From: Meridianimarinicoccus roseus | GTDB taxonomy: Bacteria > Pseudomonadota > Alphaproteobacteria > Rhodobacterales > Rhodobacteraceae | Reading direction: 5' to 3' | Length of the DNA stretch: 64,000 nucleotides | Assembly (NCBI RefSeq): GCF_003172915.1 | Contig: NZ_QGKU01000030.1 | Coordinates: 59,644-123,643 of the forward strand | Shown: positions 59,969 to 64,000 of the stretch, in pieces | Position numbering within the stretch: position 1 is the stretch's first letter | Layout of the letters: each line of letters begins with the position of its first letter | Notes under the pieces: generated by a model | The model's database searches: none | Seen by the model: the letters and a program-made list of their open reading frames with translations, nothing else | Told to the model about the DNA's origin: nothing | Position numbers and translations under genes: made by a program

Positions 59969-61182
59969 TCATGCGCGCCAGATATCCTTCAAGGGGCGCA
60001 CCGCGATCTAGATCGAGGCATGGGTGTTGCGGGCCGAAACCGCGCGGCCGATGTGACAAGGCGCGAAGGCGCCGTCCTGGTTTGATGCAATGCGGCTGCG
60101 GACGCGTGTCGATAAGCGCCAGCGGGTTCACCGCACCGAGTTTGCGCGACGGCGGCTCGAGGTCGAAATACGGATTGTCCAACGCCAGCGTGCTTTGCCT
60201 GACGAGGGCCTGGTCGAAATCGCGGGTTTCGGTGTCGTTCGAGTGGTCGGTGCCGCTGGTCACACGCAGGCAATTGACGTCGCGGTGAACCGCAGGTGAC
60301 GATGGCGCGCACGTCGCGCGATTGCGACGCCCGCATGTGGGGCACAACATCGATCGCCATCCAGTCGGGCGCGAAGCTGCGGTCGAGTGTCATGATCGCC
60401 ACATGGGCGCCGATGGCGGCGATCATGAAGTCCACTGGACCCGACGCGGCGAGTTGGCGTGAAATTTCCAGACCCTCGGCTTGGGTTATGCCTCCCTCGG
60501 GGGCCTTGTCGGCTGTGTCGTGGGTCCCGACCATGAAATCCGGCGCAACGCGCTCTCGCATCGCGCCCAAAGCGAAGCGCAGCCGCCTGCCAAGACTGCC
60601 GCCATGGTGCCCGTCGAGCCAGTTTATGCGTTCGCACCAGAACCGGTCCGTAAAGTAGCCGCAGGCCTGCAACTCGATCCCGTCGAACCCCGCCGCCCGC
60701 ATCGATCCCGCAGAATCCGCGAAACCGAGAATGCTGCACGTGTCACTCAAGTCCTTGATCTTATTTTGAAAGGTACGGTGCGCGGCCAAGCGCATGTGGA
60801 CGGGCGACACGGCGGGCAGCCAGTCAAGAGTCTTCCGGTGATTGCGGCGCGAACGATGCGTCAGATGAACCATCATCGCGCACCCATGCTTTTGGCGGGC
60901 ATCGGCGGGACGCCCAACCCACGGCACGACCCCGTACTTCGTGGTGAGGATGTTGTTGAACACCGGCGGGCTGTCGTACGCCACGGTCGCCGGAGCCGCC
61001 GTCATCACCAGTGGAATGCCGACCCGGGCACGTTCCGCGTGGCAGGCGCAGGAGCGGTCCTTTGGCATCCCGCCTTCGGGATAGGCCGGTCCGTGCGCCG
61101 CGGTCTTGATCCGGTTCTTGAGGATCGGGTGCTTGAGCCGGTAGAGTTGCAGCAGCGGATCAGCGGGCAGGTCCTTGGGCAT
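59969..61182 (-). pseudogene. Deleted remnant of a DgcA/N-methylproline demethylase-type flavoprotein
   Basis: From ATG 61182 a frame encodes the start of an old-yellow-enzyme-like FMN barrel (LKNRIKTAAHGPAYPEGGMP, AGFDGIELQACGYFTDRFW). At about residue 253 (near 60417) it jumps directly into the C-terminal nucleotide-binding half (GAHVAIMTLDRSFAPDWMAI, VVPHMRASQSRDV). Further on two more frames carry LALDNPYFDLEPPSRKLGAV and GRAVSARNTHASI, with a stop before IAVRPLKDIWRA. About 275 residues of the roughly 680 expected are gone, and there are at least two frameshifts and one nonsense codon. Cannot be functional. Confidence 0.72.
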
Positions 61183-61337
61183 GGCGAATCCGGGCGTGTT
61201 GGCGAACGGGTTATGCGACTTTGGACCTACGCCGCGCGCTGCATTTTCCGCATGGCGACCAGCACGAGCGCAAACGCGACAACGGTTGCAATGGCTTGCC
61301 CGGTTTGGTTCAGTCCGTTCACTTGGAAGGAGCCGTC

Positions 61338-62078
61338 GTGCCGCACCCCGAACCCCTTAAGGATTTCCCGCTGATCGCGCCACTTGGCCTTGGCGGCTGG
61401 CTGGTGCGTTTCGGCGACCGGCCCGACGATGCCGCCAACCGCGCGGCGCTGGCGTACCGCGCCGCGCTCGATGCCGAGGAACTGCCGGAGGTAGAGGAAA
61501 CAGCGCTAGGGCTGGCGTCGGTCTTCGTGCGCTTCGATCCGATGGCGTCGGACGCGGAACCGCTGCGCGCGCGCCTGTCGGGCCTGCTGGCGCAGCGCGA
61601 CTGGTTCGCCGCCGAGCTGCCCGCAGGGCGGCGACGCTGGACCGTGCCTTGCGTCTTCGGCGGCGATCACGGCCCGCAGCTGGAGGACGTGGCCGGGCAG
61701 GCGGGGCTTGCGCCTGACGCGGCGGTGCGGCTCCTGACGCGGACGCCAGTGCGCGTGCTGACGCTGGGCTTCGCGCCGGGCCAGCCCTATCTGGGAATGC
61801 TGCCACCGGAATGGGACATCCCTCGCCAGAAAACGCTGACGTCGCGGGTCCCCGCGGGTGCGCTTGTGGTGGCGGTGCGCCAGCTGGTGCTGTTCACCGC
61901 CGCGACGCCGACTGGTTGGCGGCAGGTCGGGCAGACCGCCTTTTCCTGCTTTCGGCCCGGCGACGAGGCACCGTTCCCGCTGCGCCCGGGCGACGAGATG
62001 CGCTTTACCGCCGTCGCACCCGGCGACCTGCCGACGTTCGGCGGCGATGGCGGCGCAAGCTGCGAGGCACTGGAATGA
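61338..62078 (+). CDS. pxpB: 5-oxoprolinase subunit PxpB
   Basis: A 246-residue protein of the allophanate hydrolase subunit 1 (KipI) family, part of the prokaryotic ATP-dependent 5-oxoprolinase PxpABC. Recognisable segments include WTVPCVFGGDHGPQLEDVA, VLTLGFAPGQPYLGMLP, TSRVPAGALVVAVRQLVLF and a final WRQVGQTAFSCFRPGDEAPF. The start is a GTG at 61338 with GAAGGAG upstream. It overlaps pxpC by 4 bp. Confidence 0.9.
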   Translation: MPHPEPLKDFPLIAPLGLGGWLVRFGDRPDDAANRAALAYRAALDAEELPEVEETALGLASVFVRFDPMASDAEPLRARLSGLLAQRDWFAAELPAGRRRWTVPCVFGGDHGPQLEDVAGQAGLAPDAAVRLLTRTPVRVLTLGFAPGQPYLGMLPPEWDIPRQKTLTSRVPAGALVVAVRQLVLFTAATPTGWRQVGQTAFSCFRPGDEAPFPLRPGDEMRFTAVAPGDLPTFGGDGGASCEALE

Positions 62079-63088
62079 CCCCTGCGCTGGACCTGACCGA
62101 GACCGGGCCGCATATGACGGTTCAGGATACCGGGCGCAGCGGCACCCTGTCGTTTGGGCTATCGCGCGGCGGTGCAGCCGACCGGCACGCGCTGGCGGAG
62201 GGCGCGGCGCTTCTGGGGCAGGGGACGGAACACGCCGCGCTGGAACTGGCTGGCATGGGCGGCGCCGTTACCGCGCGGGGTGATCTGGTTGTCGCGCTGA
62301 CCGGCGCCGTGATGCGGGCCGAGATCGACGGTGCGCCCGCCGCATGGAACGCCTGCCACGCGCTACGCGACGGTCAAACGCTGCGGATCGGCCCGGCGAC
62401 ACGAGGCAATTACGGGTATGTTTCTGTCGGTGGCGGGCTGCTGTCGCCAACGCTGCTAGGCTCGCGGTCGATGAACCCGGTGGCCGGGGTCGGCGCACCG
62501 CTTGAGCCGGGCACACGGCTTGCGGTGGGCGGCGCTGGGATGTCACGGGCGGGTCTTGGCCTTGCCCCGTTGGACCGCTTTGGCGGCGGCGCGCTGCGTG
62601 TGCTTCGTGGCCCACAGACCGGACTGTTCACGGCCGGGATGCTGAAGCGTTTCGAGGAAACCACGTTCCGCCGCGATCCGCGCAGCAACCGTCAGGCGGC
62701 GCGGCTGGCGCAGGACGGCGCGGGCTTCATCGCCGAGGGCGGACTGAGCGTTCTGTCCGACATCATCGTGCCCGGCGACATCCAGATCACCGGCGACGGC
62801 ACGCCGTTCGTGCTGATGCCGGACTGCCAGACCGCAGGTGGATATCCGCGGCTTGGCACGGTTCTGCCATGCGATCTGCCGCGCGTGGCGCAGGCCGGAC
62901 CGGGCGACACGCTGCGGTTTGCCTTCGTTGACCGTGAGACGGCGCTTGGCGCCCAACGCGCCGCCGAGGCGGCCTGTGGAGCGCTGACGCGCTCGGTTGC
63001 ACCGATTGTGCGCGATCCGTCCGGGATTGCGGACCTGTTGTCCTATCAGCTAGTCGACGGCGTGACCGCGGGGGACGATCTTAGCTGA
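62075..63088 (+). CDS. pxpC: 5-oxoprolinase subunit PxpC
   Basis: A 337-residue biotin-dependent carboxyltransferase/KipA-family protein. The family start VQDTGRSGTLSFGLSRGGAA, NACHALRDGQTLRIGPA and NYGYVSVGGGL lead into the late ILSDI-like VLSDIIVPGDIQITGDGTPF and TAGGYPRLGTVLPCDLPRVA. With PxpB and PxpA it opens 5-oxoproline to glutamate. pxpA is not seen: an IS30-type element follows directly. Confidence 0.9.
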   Translation: MTPALDLTETGPHMTVQDTGRSGTLSFGLSRGGAADRHALAEGAALLGQGTEHAALELAGMGGAVTARGDLVVALTGAVMRAEIDGAPAAWNACHALRDGQTLRIGPATRGNYGYVSVGGGLLSPTLLGSRSMNPVAGVGAPLEPGTRLAVGGAGMSRAGLGLAPLDRFGGGALRVLRGPQTGLFTAGMLKRFEETTFRRDPRSNRQAARLAQDGAGFIAEGGLSVLSDIIVPGDIQITGDGTPFVLMPDCQTAGGYPRLGTVLPCDLPRVAQAGPGDTLRFAFVDRETALGAQRAAEAACGALTRSVAPIVRDPSGIADLLSYQLVDGVTAGDDLS

Positions 63089-63109
63089 GTGGCACTGTGA
63101 CCTCACGCT

Positions 63110-64000
63110 GGTGTGCAGTTCCTGATATGTTGTTTTATTCCAATAGGTTCTGGATTTCCATGAGCTTGGCCCCGAAGACTTCCGCCGGTGTCCAGTAATC
63201 CAAACACTTGCGCGGCGTTGAATTGAGGCGATGGCAAGTCGACCTCAAATATCGATTTGTCAGCGCCGTCGGTTCGGTTGATCTGGGGAGATACTTCCGC
63301 AGCCTGGTGTTCGTGTTCTCGACGGTGCCTTTCTGGTAGGGCGCTTGCGGATCGCAGAACCACGCATCGGCACCGATCCCGGCTTTGAGGTGTCGCCAGG
63401 CCGGGAACTTGGTGCCGCGATCAAATGTGATCGACTGGCGCGCATCGGCGGGCAGGGGAGCGAGCCCCTGGATCAGAGCTTCCATGATGGGCTTGGAGTG
63501 ACGATCTTCATTGCGCATCACGACCGCGTATCGGCTAACGCGTTCAAACAGAGAGGTCACGTTCACCTTTCCACGCTCCTTGCGGAACATCATCAGATCA
63601 CGCTCCCAGTGGCCGAACTCTGCGCGCTCCGAGATGCGCTCAGGCCTGTGGGACAGGCTTTGATTGTCGAAGATGTGGGTTCGGTTGTGCCTGCGGTAAC
63701 CCCGTGGCCTGCGGCGTCTGCGATGTTCGGGGAGATGGCGGTAGACCCGCTCATCGCGACCGTCTTTGGAATACGCAAAACGGTAGATCGTCTCGTGGCT
63801 CACCCGGATCGGATGGCGCTCCAGCCGCATGCGACCGGCGATTTGTTCGGGCGAGCAGCCAGCCTTCAGACGGTCTTCGATGGCTTTCTTGAGTTCAGGG
63901 TGAAGGATCATCTTGCGATGAATGCCGCGCCGCTTCTCGTACATGTCAGCAGTGCCCCCGGACGTGGTGTAGGAGGAGGCCGCGCGCGGAGCCTCCGGCG
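63110..64000 (-). mobile_element. IS30-family insertion sequence, cut by the window edge
   Basis: The transposase gene runs out of the window on the right. Its 3' flank begins within about 45 nt of the pxpC stop. A possible terminal repeat is GGTGTGCAGTTCC at 63110-63122, but the other end is not visible, so the left boundary is a guess. Confidence 0.6.
63135..64000 (-). CDS. IS30-family transposase, N-terminus outside window
   Basis: At least 287 residues of a DDE transposase that catalyses IS insertion. The coding frame continues past the ATG at 63944 to the window edge (SSYTTSGGTAD precedes it). Typical IS30 parts are CSPEQIAGRMRLERHPIRVS with HETIYRFAYSKD, a helix-turn-helix-like RPRGYRRHN region, the catalytic core FGHWERDLMMF (first Asp), SITFDRGTKFPAW (second Asp) and APYQKGTVENTNTRLRKYLP (Glu). 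The core is intact, so the element may be active. Confidence 0.93.
   Translation of the reverse strand, partial: PEAPRAASSYTTSGGTADMYEKRRGIHRKMILHPELKKAIEDRLKAGCSPEQIAGRMRLERHPIRVSHETIYRFAYSKDGRDERVYRHLPEHRRRRRPRGYRRHNRTHIFDNQSLSHRPERISERAEFGHWERDLMMFRKERGKVNVTSLFERVSRYAVVMRNEDRHSKPIMEALIQGLAPLPADARQSITFDRGTKFPAWRHLKAGIGADAWFCDPQAPYQKGTVENTNTRLRKYLPRSTEPTALTNRYLRSTCHRLNSTPRKCLDYWTPAEVFGAKLMEIQNLLE

Overview
The window is GC-rich, densely packed alphaproteobacterial chromosome. I place it in the Rhodobacterales (Roseobacter/Paracoccus-type bacteria). Support comes from the gene blocks dnaG-rpoD, nrdR-ribD, homoserine dehydrogenase-glpX-recJ, yajC-secD-secF-Mth938-ccmABCDG and pntAB, from three proteins with VPLPA-CTERM tails, and from conspicuous GANTC (CcrM-type) sites. 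No rRNA operon, CRISPR array or prophage is visible. The only clear mobile element is an IS30-family element cut by the right edge. Assignments rest on motif and family recognition by eye; no database was searched.

Layout. 1-1.9 kb: acyl-CoA metabolism (a PaaG-like isomerase cut by the left edge, a crotonase, a PaaI-type thioesterase). 2.1-3.4 kb: a VPLPA-CTERM surface protein and a decayed ABC transporter binding-protein gene. 3.5-9.9 kb: a WYL regulator divergent from an unknown 241-residue protein, followed by an SbcD/SbcC-like (YhaO/YhaN) nuclease-ATPase pair. 10-12.9 kb: a D-lyxose isomerase-type gene, a four-copy 11-bp GANTC repeat, and a membrane pentapeptide-repeat protein whose gene contains a homogenised 30-bp tandem repeat. 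13-19.4 kb: protein export (YajC, SecD, SecF) and cytochrome c maturation (CcmA, B, C, D, G). 19.5-26 kb: a second VPLPA-CTERM protein, aconitase, a DUF1223 protein, a lipid A-type acyltransferase and an SGNH hydrolase. 26.1-31.5 kb: tRNA-Glu, recJ, glpX, homoserine dehydrogenase and two small envelope proteins. 31.6-41.8 kb: glutamate dehydrogenase, primase, the main sigma factor, small genes, NrdR, RibD and a two-gene ABC exporter. 41.9-54 kb: a PlsC-type acyltransferase, PepN, a photolyase with its DUF2256 partner, a PuuD-like amidotransferase, GNAT, an isoprenylcysteine methyltransferase-like protein, PntAB, an SDR and ExoD. 54.1-57.4 kb: hypothetical proteins, an AraC regulator, a frameshifted small gene and the third VPLPA-CTERM protein. 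57.5-61.2 kb: a Rieske oxygenase with its reductase (betaine or stachydrine demethylase type) and the wreck of a downstream-pathway demethylase flavoprotein. 61.3-64 kb: 5-oxoprolinase subunits PxpB and PxpC, then the IS30 element.

Most of the window is core metabolism and information processing. Observations most worth a second look are: (i) the GANTC tandem array at 11029-11072, in which each of the four possible GANTC variants occurs once; (ii) a GANTC-containing inverted repeat in front of rpoD; (iii) the demethylase pseudogene next to the intact Rieske pair, apparently formed by an internal deletion; (iv) the WYL/unknown/SbcDC-like block; and (v) the DNA-level repeat in the pentapeptide gene. 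I did not find an unambiguous new multi-gene system. The WYL/unknown/YhaO/YhaN block is the most plausible candidate and is offered as inference only.
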